Below, piece by piece: positions 44,864 to 53,253 of a DNA stretch of 64,000 bases (position 1 is its first letter; the number at the start of each line of letters is the position of its first letter). Source of the DNA: CAWJMF01 sp963843945 (GTDB lineage Bacteria > Vulcanimicrobiota > Vulcanimicrobiia > Vulcanimicrobiales > Vulcanimicrobiaceae); contig CAWJMF010000002.1 of the NCBI GenBank assembly GCA_963843945.1, positions 1,178,001 through 1,242,000 on the forward strand. Direction: 5' to 3'. Below the pieces are notes generated by a model. It had not been told where the DNA came from, ran no database searches, and saw only the letters and a program-made list of their open reading frames with translations. A program made the position numbers and the translations under genes.

Positions 44864-45580
44864 CTAGTTCTGGCTGAAGTGCTTGCCGAAAAACTTCTCT
44901 TGGTCGGCGCGCGAAGTCCCACCCGGAGCGGCGGCGGGTTCGCCGTGCGGCGCTTCACGCTTGCGTTCGAGCAGCGAACGCAGCTGCGGGAGGAGGCGCC
45001 GCAAGAAGCCTAACTCGACCGTCAAACGCTGCTCGGTGTCGCACAGCTCGAGCAGGCGCTGCTTCATCGAATCGGCCACTTGCAACGCGTCGCCGATGAG
45101 AAACGAAGCTTCGAGCGGATCGTCGGGCAACTCGATGTCCGCGGCCATCCCGGAAAACTCCACGAGCAGGCGGAGATATTCGCGAAAAACCTGCCGGATC
45201 TCGTCGATCAGCGCCGCGACCGTCGTTGGATCTTCGGCCTGATCTTCGTCGACGTACGAGACGTCGACGAGCAGATAGGGTTCGCGCGCGATCACGCGCT
45301 CGACGCGGAAACGTCGCTTGCCGGTCGTACTGAGATAGTAACGGCCGCCCTCGAGCGGTTTGACGTCGCTGATTTCGGCGGTCGTACCGACCTCGTGCGT
45401 GACCACGTTTGGATCGCCGGCTTCGTCGCCGTCGCGAATCAAAAGAACTCCGAACGCCTCGCCGCCCTCGAGGCATTCGGAGACCATTTGCTTGTAACGC
45501 GGTTCGAAGATATGTAAGTTGAGCGCCGCGCCCGGAAAGAGCACGGTGTTCAACGGAAATATCCTCAGGCGGGCGGGCAC
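44864..45580 (-). CDS. LON substrate-binding domain protein
   Basis: 238 aa stand-alone LON N-terminal (PUA-like) domain without ATPase or protease parts. Landmarks: I-F-P-L-N-T-V-L-F-P-G-A-A-L-N-L-H-I-F-E-P-R-Y at the start and F-G-V-L-L-I-R-D-G-D; the C-terminus is a helical bundle (R-L-L-E-L-C-D-T-E-Q-R-L) plus a charged tail. Role in bacteria is not settled (possible protein-quality function). Its GTG follows the SOD stop by 1 bp with AAGG acting as Shine-Dalgarno across that stop, so it is cotranscribed with sod. Confidence 0.88.
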   Translation of the reverse strand: MPARLRIFPLNTVLFPGAALNLHIFEPRYKQMVSECLEGGEAFGVLLIRDGDEAGDPNVVTHEVGTTAEISDVKPLEGGRYYLSTTGKRRFRVERVIAREPYLLVDVSYVDEDQAEDPTTVAALIDEIRQVFREYLRLLVEFSGMAADIELPDDPLEASFLIGDALQVADSMKQRLLELCDTEQRLTVELGFLRRLLPQLRSLLERKREAPHGEPAAAPGGTSRADQEKFFGKHFSQN

Positions 45581-45581
45581 C

Positions 45582-46196
45582 TTAGGCCGGCGCGATCAAC
45601 CGCGACTCCGCAACTTTCCAGTCGACGTTTGCGAAGAACGCTTCGATGTACTTCGGGCGATCGGCCGGTTTGTAGTCGAGGATGAACGCATGCTCCCAGA
45701 CGTCCATCACCAGGATCGGCTTGTAGCCCGCGACGTTGCCGTCTTCGTGCAGCGTGACCCAGTGGTTGGAGATCTTTCCGCTCTTGGGATCCTGGTACGC
45801 GATCGCCCAGCCGACGCCACGCATCCCACCGACGGCCGCGAAATCTTTCTTCCAGGTGTCGAAGTCCCCGAAGCTCGCGCTCAGGGCGTCCTGCAGCTTA
45901 CCGGCGGCCGGACCGCCGTTGGCGTTCGAGGTCATGTTGTCGAAATAGTATTCGTGCAGGACCATGCCGTTATACTCGAAGCCCAAGCGGCGCTTCAGTT
46001 CGGCGTATCCGGGGTTCGAACCGGCGGCTTTTCCGTCTTTTATCAATCCCCAGATCTGCTCGTTCAGCAGGTTCGTATTCTTGACGTAGCCTTCGTAGAG
46101 TCCGAAGTGCACGGTCAGGGTGTTGTCGGAAATACCCTGCAAACCCGCTAGGTTCCACTTTTTCGGCGCATACGATTCTTGCGCGACGCTCATCAT
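45582..46196 (-). CDS. Superoxide dismutase, Fe/Mn family, with unusual second-sphere residues
   Basis: 204 aa cytoplasmic-type SOD. Metal ligands can be placed: His in T-L-T-V-H-F, His in V-L-H-E-Y-Y-F-D, and Asp/His in D-V-W-E-H-A-F. In E. coli SodB the first ligand is followed by Y-G-K-H-H-Q-T-Y; here it is F-G-L-Y-E-G-Y, one residue shorter and lacking the second His. The Gln position beside the second ligand is Gly, and a His appears in W-V-T-L-H-E-D-G, which may serve instead. The two adjacent ATGs (46196, 46193) follow GGAGGAG; I use the first. Cotranscribed with the LON protein gene. Confidence 0.9.
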   Translation of the reverse strand: MMSVAQESYAPKKWNLAGLQGISDNTLTVHFGLYEGYVKNTNLLNEQIWGLIKDGKAAGSNPGYAELKRRLGFEYNGMVLHEYYFDNMTSNANGGPAAGKLQDALSASFGDFDTWKKDFAAVGGMRGVGWAIAYQDPKSGKISNHWVTLHEDGNVAGYKPILVMDVWEHAFILDYKPADRPKYIEAFFANVDWKVAESRLIAPA

Positions 46197-46308
46197 AATA
46201 AACTCCTCCGAGTCGGCCGTTACGTTTTGTCGGACCGCGACGGTTCGACAACGGGCGAGACAGTCTTTGCCGACGAATGGTTGCCCGTCAAACAAGGGGA
46301 CAAAACCT

Positions 46309-46944
46309 ATGGCCGAACGCGAAGACCGGGACTACCTCACGCGGCTGCACCGGGGGCTCCCCCCGCTCTTGCTGGAACTCGAACAGATGGGGACGTACGA
46401 CGAGATCCCCATCGTCTCGCGCGATACGGGGCGCTTGCTTTCCGTCCTCGTCCACGCGATGCAAGCCAATCGCATCCTGGAAATCGGCACGGCCTACGGG
46501 TACTCCACGCTCTGGATGGCCCTCGCCATGCCGCAAGCCGGGCGAATCTGGACCATCGATCCCGACCGGGAACGGACCGCGATCGCGATGGATTTCCTGA
46601 CCCGAGCGGGCAAGGGCGAAGCGGTCCAGGTCATCAACCAGCCCGCGCTCGAGGTGCTGCCCAGCTTCCCGCAGCACAACGTCGACGTCGTCTTCATCGA
46701 CGCGCTCAAGCACGAATACAAGCAGTACCTCGACCTCTGCATCCCACTCGTGAAACGCTCGGGCCTGATCGTCGTCGACAACCTGCTGTGGAGCGGCCGC
46801 TCTGCCGCTGAGCCGGCGTCGGGCGACTCCATCGACACCAAAGCGATTCGCGAGTTCAACAAATACTTTCTCAACCACCCCCAGCTCGACGCCACGATCG
46901 TTCCCGTCGGGGACGGAACGGGAATCGGAGCGCGCATCGAGTGA
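46309..46944 (+). CDS. SAM-dependent O-methyltransferase (class I, catechol-O-methyltransferase-like)
   Basis: 211 aa. The motif I-L-E-I-G-T-A-Y-G-Y-S-T-L-W is the SAM-binding loop of the O-MT_3 family, followed by T-I-D-P-D-R-E-R, V-D-V-V-F-I-D-A-L-K-H-E-Y-K and V-V-D-N-L-L-W-S-G-R, the Asp-Asn metal-binding region of cation-dependent O-methyltransferases. ATG 46309 has AGGGGA at nine-base spacing. Its end overlaps the flavin reductase start (GTGA), so the two are translationally coupled. Substrate unknown, likely a phenolic. Confidence 0.9.
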   Translation: MAEREDRDYLTRLHRGLPPLLLELEQMGTYDEIPIVSRDTGRLLSVLVHAMQANRILEIGTAYGYSTLWMALAMPQAGRIWTIDPDRERTAIAMDFLTRAGKGEAVQVINQPALEVLPSFPQHNVDVVFIDALKHEYKQYLDLCIPLVKRSGLIVVDNLLWSGRSAAEPASGDSIDTKAIREFNKYFLNHPQLDATIVPVGDGTGIGARIE

Positions 46945-47420
46945 CGCCGGACGATTTCCGGCGAGCGCTGCGCCGCTTCCCGACCGGCGTCACTATCGTC
47001 ACGACGCTGCTCGACGGTAAGCCGAAAGGGTTCACGGCGAACGCGTTCGCAAGCGTTTCGCTCGAACCGCCGATGGTGTTGATCTGCGTGAACCGGCAAG
47101 CACGCAGCCACCCCATCATCGCCGCCGCGGGCGTCTTCTGCGTCAACGTGCTCGCACTCGAACAGGCCGAACTCGCGCGTCGCTTCGCGCAAAAGGGATC
47201 GGCCGACCCGTTCCCGGAGATCGCGCACCACGCCGACCGCACCGGTTCGCCCGTGCTCGACGGTTCGCTCGCATATCTCGACTGCACGCTCGCGGAGGAA
47301 CACACGGTCGGTACGCACACGATCTTCATCGGGGAAGTCGTCGCAACGGGCGCGCGCGACGGTGCGCCGCTCGGGTATTTCAACACCGACTATCGGGATT
47401 TCGCATGCCGGATTCCGTAG
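46941..47420 (+). CDS. Flavin reductase-like FMN-binding protein
   Basis: 159 aa split-barrel flavin reductase of the monooxygenase-component (HpaC) type: F-P-T-G-V-T-I-V-T-T, G-F-T-A-N-A-F-A-S-V-S-L-E-P-P, and the late block Y-L-D-C-T-L-A-E-E-H followed by H-T-I-F-I-G-E-V. It supplies reduced FMN/FAD to a partner oxygenase; none is in the window. GTG overlaps the methyltransferase stop and the metallo-hydrolase ATG lies inside its last codons, so this is the middle of a three-gene operon. Confidence 0.9.
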   Translation: MTPDDFRRALRRFPTGVTIVTTLLDGKPKGFTANAFASVSLEPPMVLICVNRQARSHPIIAAAGVFCVNVLALEQAELARRFAQKGSADPFPEIAHHADRTGSPVLDGSLAYLDCTLAEEHTVGTHTIFIGEVVATGARDGAPLGYFNTDYRDFACRIP

Positions 47421-48052
47421 TCGTCGAGCATCTCGCGCTCGGCGCGCTCGCCTGTACGTGCACGATCGTTGCGGATCCCGCCGCCGGCGAGGCGATCGTC
47501 GTCGACTGCGGCGCCGAGCCCGAGCGCATCCTCGCGAGGCTCGACGCGCTGGGCGTACGGGCCACGCACCTCGTGCACACGCACGCGCACGTCGATCACA
47601 TCGGCGCGCTCGGCGAGTTGCGCGAACGCACGGGCGCGCCCGGCCTCTTGCACCCGGCGGACCTTCCGCTGTACGCGACCCTGCGCGAACAAGCTCGCTG
47701 GCTCGGCTATCCCGAGCCCGGCGCGCCCGCACTCGACGGCGAGCTGCTCGAAGGCGATCGTTTGAGGGCCGGCCGGGCCACGCTCGGCGTCCTGCACACG
47801 CCCGGCCACACGCACGGCAGCGTCTCGTTCGCGCTCGAGCACGACGGCAAGACGACGCTGCTTACCGGCGACACGCTCTTCCGCGGCGGCGTCGGGCGCA
47901 CCGACCTCGGCGGATCGACGCTCGAAGATATCGTCGACAGCATCCGCGGCCGGCTCTTCGTCTACCCCAACGACACACCGGTCGTTCCCGGACACGGCCC
48001 CGTCACGACCGTCGGCATCGAGCGCGCGACGAACCCCTTTCTCCTGCGTTGA
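47405..48052 (+). CDS. Metallo-beta-lactamase-fold hydrolase (glyoxalase II-like)
   Basis: 215 aa. Zinc motif H-T-H-A-H-V-D-H-I-G, third ligand in H-T-P-G-H-T-H-G-S-V, Asp in L-L-T-G-D-T-L-F, and final His in V-V-P-G-H-G-P give the full glyoxalase II-type site. Length suits a cytoplasmic thioester or persulfide hydrolase rather than a beta-lactamase. ATG 47405 overlaps the flavin reductase gene by 16 bp. Confidence 0.9.
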   Translation: MPDSVVVEHLALGALACTCTIVADPAAGEAIVVDCGAEPERILARLDALGVRATHLVHTHAHVDHIGALGELRERTGAPGLLHPADLPLYATLREQARWLGYPEPGAPALDGELLEGDRLRAGRATLGVLHTPGHTHGSVSFALEHDGKTTLLTGDTLFRGGVGRTDLGGSTLEDIVDSIRGRLFVYPNDTPVVPGHGPVTTVGIERATNPFLLR

Positions 48053-48119
48053 GCGGGCCCGAATCACACGCTGCCCGCTCCGCGAAACCTCGCGAGCGCC
48101 GCGCGTTATTAACGATGGT

Positions 48120-48752
48120 ATGACGAGCATCGAGCTCGGCTTCGCGCTGCCTTTCGCGCTCATGTGCCTCTTCTTGCTCTTGCGGCGCATCGTGCCGCCC
48201 GGGCGGCGCACGCCGGCAACGCGCAACCAAACGTTTCGCTTGGTCCTCGAATTCGGAGGCGGTCTGGCGCTGCTCGCGTATGCGGCCTGGCAGCTTCCGG
48301 GCGACGCGCGCGAAGACCAGGCCTATCGCAGCGAGTGGGGTTGCCGTCAAGGAACGCAACTCGCGATCGGCTCCAACCAAGGTGCCTGTTCCGTGCATAA
48401 AGCGAGCCTCTCGGCCCACGTCGTGCGCGGAACGAAAGGCGACGAGAGTTACTTCCTCGACATCGATGCCTGGGCTACCGGCAACCGCCAATCGGTCGAG
48501 ATCGCCCCGACCGAGGCGAATATGATCGTGTGGAACGAAGCGAAAGGCCAGCCCGGGACGCCCGGGCTCGTGCAGTTCGTCAACGGACGCGCGGTGCTGG
48601 TCTCGACCGATCTCGGCACGGTCGCAACCGAAGATCGACCGGCAGACCGAATGGCACGTCAGGAGCTGCTTGCAGCGCTCGGTGCGGGACTCGTCTGCGC
48701 GAGCCTGCTCGAACTCCTCATCGGCAGATTCATTTTGCCGGCGGGTTGGTAA
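48120..48752 (+). CDS. Hypothetical membrane protein
   Basis: 210 aa with hydrophobic helices at about 5-22, 40-58 and 183-205; the part between (60-180) is soluble and has two cysteines (W-G-C-R-Q, G-A-C-S-V) that could pair outside the membrane. I do not recognise a family. The ATG begins the frame with a GGT just upstream and no good Shine-Dalgarno. It converges on the NifU-like gene with an 11-bp gap. Confidence 0.6.
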   Translation: MTSIELGFALPFALMCLFLLLRRIVPPGRRTPATRNQTFRLVLEFGGGLALLAYAAWQLPGDAREDQAYRSEWGCRQGTQLAIGSNQGACSVHKASLSAHVVRGTKGDESYFLDIDAWATGNRQSVEIAPTEANMIVWNEAKGQPGTPGLVQFVNGRAVLVSTDLGTVATEDRPADRMARQELLAALGAGLVCASLLELLIGRFILPAGW

Positions 48753-48763
48753 GCAGCTGCGCG

Positions 48764-49291
48764 TTAGTGCAGCTTGATCAGCAGTTTCCCGTCATCGGCT
48801 GCGAGCGACGGTTCGTTTTGTTCGTCTTGCGATGTCTTGCCGTTGCCCGGCAAGGTGGCGGCGCGCTGACCCGCGAGTTCGGCGCGCGCGTCTTCGAGCA
48901 TCCGATCGGAGATCGCACCGCTCGCGCGCTTCGCGCGAAAGTCGTCGATCGCGGCGCGCAACGCCGCTAGCGAGCGCTCGGGGTAATCTTTCTTCTTCTC
49001 GGGATATCCGTCGAGTTCGGCTTCGATGTCGGCTTCGCTGATCGCGTACGCCCGATCGAGCGTTTTGCCTTGCGCGAGGTCGACCAGCAAGCTGCACGTC
49101 GCCGTACCGAAGCCGCAGCCCGTGGTGAAATAGGACACGTCCTCGATCACGTCGCCCGGCCCGACTTTGAGGTAATAGGTGTACATATCGCCGCACGAGT
49201 CGCTGAAGTACTCGCCGCTGGCCATCGGGTTTTCCATCGTGCGGAACCCGGTTCGCTTCTCGACCAGCTCCTGAAACTTCGCAAAATTCAC
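48764..49291 (-). CDS. NifU/IscU-like iron-sulfur scaffold protein with altered cysteines
   Basis: 175 aa. IscU-type blocks: S-C-G-D-M-Y-T-Y, T-T-G-C-G-F-G-T-A-T-C-S-L-L-V-D-L-A-Q-G-K-T-L-D. The first two cluster cysteines are kept. The third, which in IscU lies in H-C-S-x-L-A, is missing (E-R-S-L-A-A-L), and an extra Cys (A-T-C-S) appears where IscU has Ser. The C-terminal 35 residues are a polar tail. GTG 49291 is used because the upstream frame to 49576 is a shadow of sufR. It is downstream of sufR on the same strand (19-bp gap). Confidence 0.75.
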   Translation of the reverse strand: MNFAKFQELVEKRTGFRTMENPMASGEYFSDSCGDMYTYYLKVGPGDVIEDVSYFTTGCGFGTATCSLLVDLAQGKTLDRAYAISEADIEAELDGYPEKKKDYPERSLAALRAAIDDFRAKRASGAISDRMLEDARAELAGQRAATLPGNGKTSQDEQNEPSLAADDGKLLIKLH

Positions 49292-49310
49292 GTGTTGGGC
49301 GATCCTCTCG

Positions 49311-49943
49311 TTAGCTCGCTTTGATCTCGAACCGGCACGCGCTGCCGCCGGTTGCGATCGACTCGACTTGTTTGCTCGAATCGGAGACCGTTTCATGCAG
49401 GACGGTGTGGATGATCGAACACAGTTCGGGATGCTCGGCGATGGACTGCGAGTAGGGGCAGTTGTGCTCGCGCAACTCGATCGTGCCGTCGGGGCGTTGC
49501 ACGACGTCCGAATCGACGCCGTTCTCGCGCAAAGCGACGGCGAGCTCCTCGGCCCGGCCCTTGACGTCGGGCGCACCGATGCGCTGACGCAGCTTGGCCG
49601 TGGCTCGTTTTCCGAGTTTTCCCATCACCGTGTCGAGCGCGCCTTCGCCCAGCGACGACTTGACCTCGCGCAGCACCGCGGTCAGCATCCGGTCGTACTG
49701 TTGAGGAAAGAGCGTTTCGGCGCTCGCGGTGAGCGAGTACTCGAGGGTCGGTTTGGTCGGGCCGCGCCGGACGGAGCGCTCGGCGACGTAGCCGTCGCGC
49801 TCGAGGGTCAGCAGCTGCTGGCGCACCGCGTTCGTCGACAGCCCGAACTCGCCGGCCAGGTCCACGGCCGAAGCCGTGTGGCGGCGCCGGAGCGCCGACA
49901 CGATCTTGCCCCGGGTCGACTGGAAGAAGCGTGCGTCCTGCAT
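49311..49943 (-). CDS. sufR: SufR-like iron-sulfur-sensing transcriptional regulator
   Basis: 210 aa. N-terminal DeoR/ArsR-like winged helix (V-D-L-A-G-E-F-G-L-S-T-N-A-V-R-Q-Q-L-L-T-L-E-R-D-G-Y-V). The C-terminal block H-N-C-P-Y-S-Q-S-I-A-E-H-P-E-L-C followed 35 residues later by G-G-S-A-C-R-F-E-I matches the cysteine ligands of cyanobacterial and actinobacterial SufR, a [4Fe-4S]-dependent repressor of suf genes. Divergent from sufC with an 88-bp promoter region, the expected arrangement. Downstream gene is the NifU-like scaffold. Confidence 0.9.
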   Translation of the reverse strand: MQDARFFQSTRGKIVSALRRRHTASAVDLAGEFGLSTNAVRQQLLTLERDGYVAERSVRRGPTKPTLEYSLTASAETLFPQQYDRMLTAVLREVKSSLGEGALDTVMGKLGKRATAKLRQRIGAPDVKGRAEELAVALRENGVDSDVVQRPDGTIELREHNCPYSQSIAEHPELCSIIHTVLHETVSDSSKQVESIATGGSACRFEIKAS

Positions 49944-49993
49944 GGTTTCTGCTGCGACTTTAGCACGAAAAGCGAAGATAGTCCATACTTTCC

Positions 49994-50022
49994 TTGACTT
50001 TCTTGGCCCGCGAGCCTACCAT
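49994..50022 (+). promoter_or_regulatory. Promoter of the suf operon, probably leaderless or near-leaderless
   Basis: TTGACT (49994-49999), a 17-bp spacer and TACCAT (50017-50022) predict transcription starting within a few bases of the sufC ATG at 50032, which has no Shine-Dalgarno. Two near-direct copies of ACTTTCCTTG / ACTTTCTTGG run from 49987 across the -35 and are a candidate SufR site. Confidence 0.55.
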
Positions 50023-50031
50023 AAACCGGGT

Positions 50032-50805
50032 ATGGCTGAGCAAGGTTTACGCGTCCGAAACCTCCACGCGAGCGTTGAGGGCAACGAGATTCTCAAGGGC
50101 ATCGATCTGGAGGTTGCCCCGGGCACCGTCCACGCCTTGATGGGTCCGAACGGAAGCGGGAAGTCGACCCTGGCGTTCTCGCTGGCCGGTCACCCGAGCT
50201 ACCACGTCGACTCCGGCTCGGTCAGCCTGGACGGCGCCGAGCTGCTCGAGCTTTCGCCCGACAAGCGCGCTAAGCTCGGCTTGTTTCTGTCGTTTCAGTA
50301 CCCCGCCGCGATCCCGGGCGTCTCGGTCGCGAACTTCATCCGCACGGCGCGCCAATCGCTGCATCCGGGCGACCTTCCGCCGGCGAAGTTCCGCAAGCTG
50401 ATCTTCGAGCAGCTCGACGAGCTCGACATGGATCCGGCGTTCTTGGGACGTTACGTCAACGACGGCTTTTCGGGCGGCGAGAAAAAGCGCCTCGAGATGC
50501 TGCAGCTCGCGATGCTCGCGCCGAAGTACGCGATCCTCGACGAGACCGACTCCGGCCTCGACGTCGACGCGCTCAAGGCCGTCGGCAACTCCGTTAACGC
50601 GCTGCGCGCTTCGGAAGACGGCAAGTCGATCGGCTTCTTGATCATCACTCACTATCCGCGGATTCTGCAGTACATCGCGGCCGACCACGTGCACATCATG
50701 ATGGACGGACGCATCGTCAAATCCGGCGGCCCGGAACTCGCCAACGTCATCGAGCGCGAAGGCTACGACAAGATCCGCGAAGAGGTCGCGGGTGGCGTCG
50801 CTTAG
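50032..50805 (+). CDS. sufC: SufC, Fe-S assembly ATPase
   Basis: 257 aa ABC-type ATPase of the SufBCD scaffold. Walker A G-P-N-G-S-G-K-S-T, SufC-specific P-A-A-I-P-G-V-S and signature F-S-G-G-E-K-K-R-L-E-M-L-Q, Walker B Y-A-I-L-D-E-T-D-S-G-L-D and the switch histidine in I-I-T-H-Y-P. The start ATG at 50032 matches the SufC N-terminus; the longer upstream frame is inside sufR. Overlaps sufD by 14 bp. Confidence 0.97.
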   Translation: MAEQGLRVRNLHASVEGNEILKGIDLEVAPGTVHALMGPNGSGKSTLAFSLAGHPSYHVDSGSVSLDGAELLELSPDKRAKLGLFLSFQYPAAIPGVSVANFIRTARQSLHPGDLPPAKFRKLIFEQLDELDMDPAFLGRYVNDGFSGGEKKRLEMLQLAMLAPKYAILDETDSGLDVDALKAVGNSVNALRASEDGKSIGFLIITHYPRILQYIAADHVHIMMDGRIVKSGGPELANVIEREGYDKIREEVAGGVA

Positions 50806-52006
50806 CCCGAGCCTCGTGCGCGGCGTTTCGAAAGCGAGCCTCGAGGCGTTGCTCGCGCAGCGCGGTCCCGGCGCGTTCCCTGCCGCCGTGCGTTACGACG
50901 CACTGGCGCGTTACGAGGAATTGCCGGCGCGCAGCGCCGCCAGGACCGGCCGCGGCTGGAAACACGACCTCGCCAAGCTCGACCTGTCGGAACTCGTTCC
51001 CTTCGGGCCCGAGATCATCGGCGACGGCAACGTCAACAGCGGCGCCGAGAGTGCGGCGCGCGGACACGGCGTGCGCATCGAGCGCCTCGGTGCCAGCGTA
51101 CCGGAATTGCTCGGGAAAGCGGTCGACACGCGCGACGACAAGTTTGCCTCGCTCGCGCTCGCCTTCCAAAACGGCGGAACGTACGTCGAGATTCCCGCCG
51201 GCGTCCAACTCGACGAGCCGATCGAGATCGACTATCGCGCTGAGGGTGCCGCCGCCTTCCCGTATACGCTCATCGTCCTTGGAGAAGGCGCGCGCGCGAC
51301 GATTCGCGAGCGCATGTCCGGTCACGAGTTCGTCTGCGGCATCACCGAGATCGTCGCTGGCGCACGTTCGCACGTCAGCTTCGTAGCCGAGCAGCGGCTC
51401 TCGAGCGCCGCCCGCAGCATCATGACGCGCCGCGCGACGCTCGGCGCCGACGCGCGCCTCGACGCATGCCTCGCCGAACTCGGTTCGGAACTGAGCGTTT
51501 CCCGCTTTCGCAGCATCGCCGATGCGCGCGGCGCGCAGGCGCAGCTCACGGCCCTCTTCTTCGCCAACGGCGATCAACACGTCGACCTCGAGAGCGAAGT
51601 GGTTCACGCCGACGGCAACACCCGCTCGGAGACCGTCGTGCGCAGTGCCGGAATCGGTCGCGGCCAGGGGCGCTATCTCGGCAACATTCGCATCGTCGCG
51701 CACGCGCACGGTTCGGACGCTTCGCTGCGCGACGACGCGCTGCTGCTCTCGGAAGGCGCGCACATCGACTCGGTGCCGGCGCTCGAGATCGCGGCCAACG
51801 ACGTCAAGGCCTATCACGGTGCGACCGTCGGCGCGATCTCGGAAGACGAACTTTTCTACGCGCAGAGCCGCGGCATCGCGCGTAACGAAGCGGAGCGCAT
51901 GATCGCGCTCGGTTTCTTCGAGCCGGCCGTCGCGCGCTTCCCGGGCGAGTCGTTGCGCGAGGGTATCCGCGTCACGCTGGCCGCAAAGCTGGACGCGCCC
52001 GCATGA
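50792..52006 (+). CDS. sufD: SufD, Fe-S assembly scaffold subunit
   Basis: 404 aa beta-helix protein of the SufB/SufD family, GTG start inside the end of sufC. The C-terminal block E-I-A-A-N-D-V-K-A-Y-H-G-A-T-V-G matches SufD (E. coli D-V-K-C-S-H-G-A-T-V-G) rather than SufB (R-V-E-H-E-A-T-T). The SufD histidine is kept but the nearby Cys is Ala. Only one SufB/D-type gene is present in the operon. Its stop overlaps sufS as ATGA. Confidence 0.92.
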   Translation: MASLSPSLVRGVSKASLEALLAQRGPGAFPAAVRYDALARYEELPARSAARTGRGWKHDLAKLDLSELVPFGPEIIGDGNVNSGAESAARGHGVRIERLGASVPELLGKAVDTRDDKFASLALAFQNGGTYVEIPAGVQLDEPIEIDYRAEGAAAFPYTLIVLGEGARATIRERMSGHEFVCGITEIVAGARSHVSFVAEQRLSSAARSIMTRRATLGADARLDACLAELGSELSVSRFRSIADARGAQAQLTALFFANGDQHVDLESEVVHADGNTRSETVVRSAGIGRGQGRYLGNIRIVAHAHGSDASLRDDALLLSEGAHIDSVPALEIAANDVKAYHGATVGAISEDELFYAQSRGIARNEAERMIALGFFEPAVARFPGESLREGIRVTLAAKLDAPA

Positions 52007-53253
52007 TCGCCCCGGCCCTCGACGAGCGCGCCGCCCAGCTGGCCCGCGACTTTCCGATCCTGGCGACGAAAACGTCGCGCGGCGAGCCTTTGACCTACCT
52101 CGACTCGGCCGCGACGTCGCAGAAGCCCGCCGCCGTGATCGAGGCGCTGACCCACTACTACACGCACGACAACGCCAACATCCATCGCGGCGTCTACGAA
52201 CTCGCCCAACGCGCCACCGACGAGTTCGAAGGCGCGCGCGCCAAAGTCGCGCCCTTCATCAACGCGCGCGAACCCGCCGAAGTCGTCTTGACGCGGAACA
52301 CGACCGAAGGGATCAACCTGGTCTCGTTCAGCTGGGGCCTCGAGAACCTTAAACCGGGCGACGCGATCCTCACCTCGCAACTCGAGCATCATTCGAACCT
52401 CGTGCCCTGGCAGCTGCTCGCCGCGAAAACCGGCGCCGAGCTGCGCTTCATCGAGGTCGACGACGAGGGCTTGCACCGCCTCGACGATCTCGACCGCAAA
52501 CTGCAAGGCACCAAGCTCGTCGCGCTCTCGCACGTCTCGAACACGCTGGGCACGATCGCCCCGCTCGAGCTCATCATCCCCCGCGCTCACGCGGCCGGGG
52601 CGCTGGTGCTCGTCGACGCCGCGCAGTCCGTGCCGCATTTTCCGGTCGACGTGCGGGCACTCGACGTCGACTTTCTCGCGGCGAGCGGTCACAAGATGTG
52701 CGGCCCGACGGGCATCGGCTTCCTTTACGGCAAGCGCGCGCTGCTCGAAAAGATGCCGCCCTTCCTGACCGGCGGCGACATGATTCGCGAGGTCGGCTAC
52801 GAGCGGACCAGCTTCAACGAGCTGCCCTGGAAGTTCGAGGCGGGCACGAGCAACGTTGCCGATGCGATCGCGCTCGGCGTCGCCGTCGACTATCTCAAGT
52901 CGGTCGGCATGGAGTGGATCCATGCCCACGACCGCGAGTTGACCGCCTATGCCCTGCGCCGGCTCGGCGAGTTCGCACCGCGCGGCCTCCGCATCTACGG
53001 CCCGCGCCGCCTCGAAGATCGCTCGGGCGTCATCTCCTTCAACCTCGGCGACATCCACGCGCACGACCTCGCCTCCATCCTCGATACAAAGGGCGTCTGC
53101 ATCCGCGCCGGCCACCACTGCACCATGCCGCTGATGGAGAAAATGGGCTGGCCCGCAACCGCCCGTGCCTCTTTCTACCTTTACAATACCGAACGCGACG
53201 TCGACCGCCTAGCCGAAGCCATAGCTAACGCCGCCAACATCTTCAAACTATGA
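52003..53253 (+). CDS. sufS: SufS, group II cysteine desulfurase
   Basis: 416 aa PLP enzyme that takes sulfur from cysteine for Fe-S assembly. Landmarks: Y-L-D-S-A-A-T-S-Q-K-P, N-A-N-I-H-R-G, the H-H-S-N pair, PLP lysine in A-S-G-H-K-M-C-G-P-T-G, and catalytic Cys in R-A-G-H-H-C-T-M-P within the short SufS-type loop. ATGA overlap with sufD. A SufU-type partner follows, as expected where SufE is absent. Confidence 0.97.
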   Translation: MIAPALDERAAQLARDFPILATKTSRGEPLTYLDSAATSQKPAAVIEALTHYYTHDNANIHRGVYELAQRATDEFEGARAKVAPFINAREPAEVVLTRNTTEGINLVSFSWGLENLKPGDAILTSQLEHHSNLVPWQLLAAKTGAELRFIEVDDEGLHRLDDLDRKLQGTKLVALSHVSNTLGTIAPLELIIPRAHAAGALVLVDAAQSVPHFPVDVRALDVDFLAASGHKMCGPTGIGFLYGKRALLEKMPPFLTGGDMIREVGYERTSFNELPWKFEAGTSNVADAIALGVAVDYLKSVGMEWIHAHDRELTAYALRRLGEFAPRGLRIYGPRRLEDRSGVISFNLGDIHAHDLASILDTKGVCIRAGHHCTMPLMEKMGWPATARASFYLYNTERDVDRLAEAIANAANIFKL

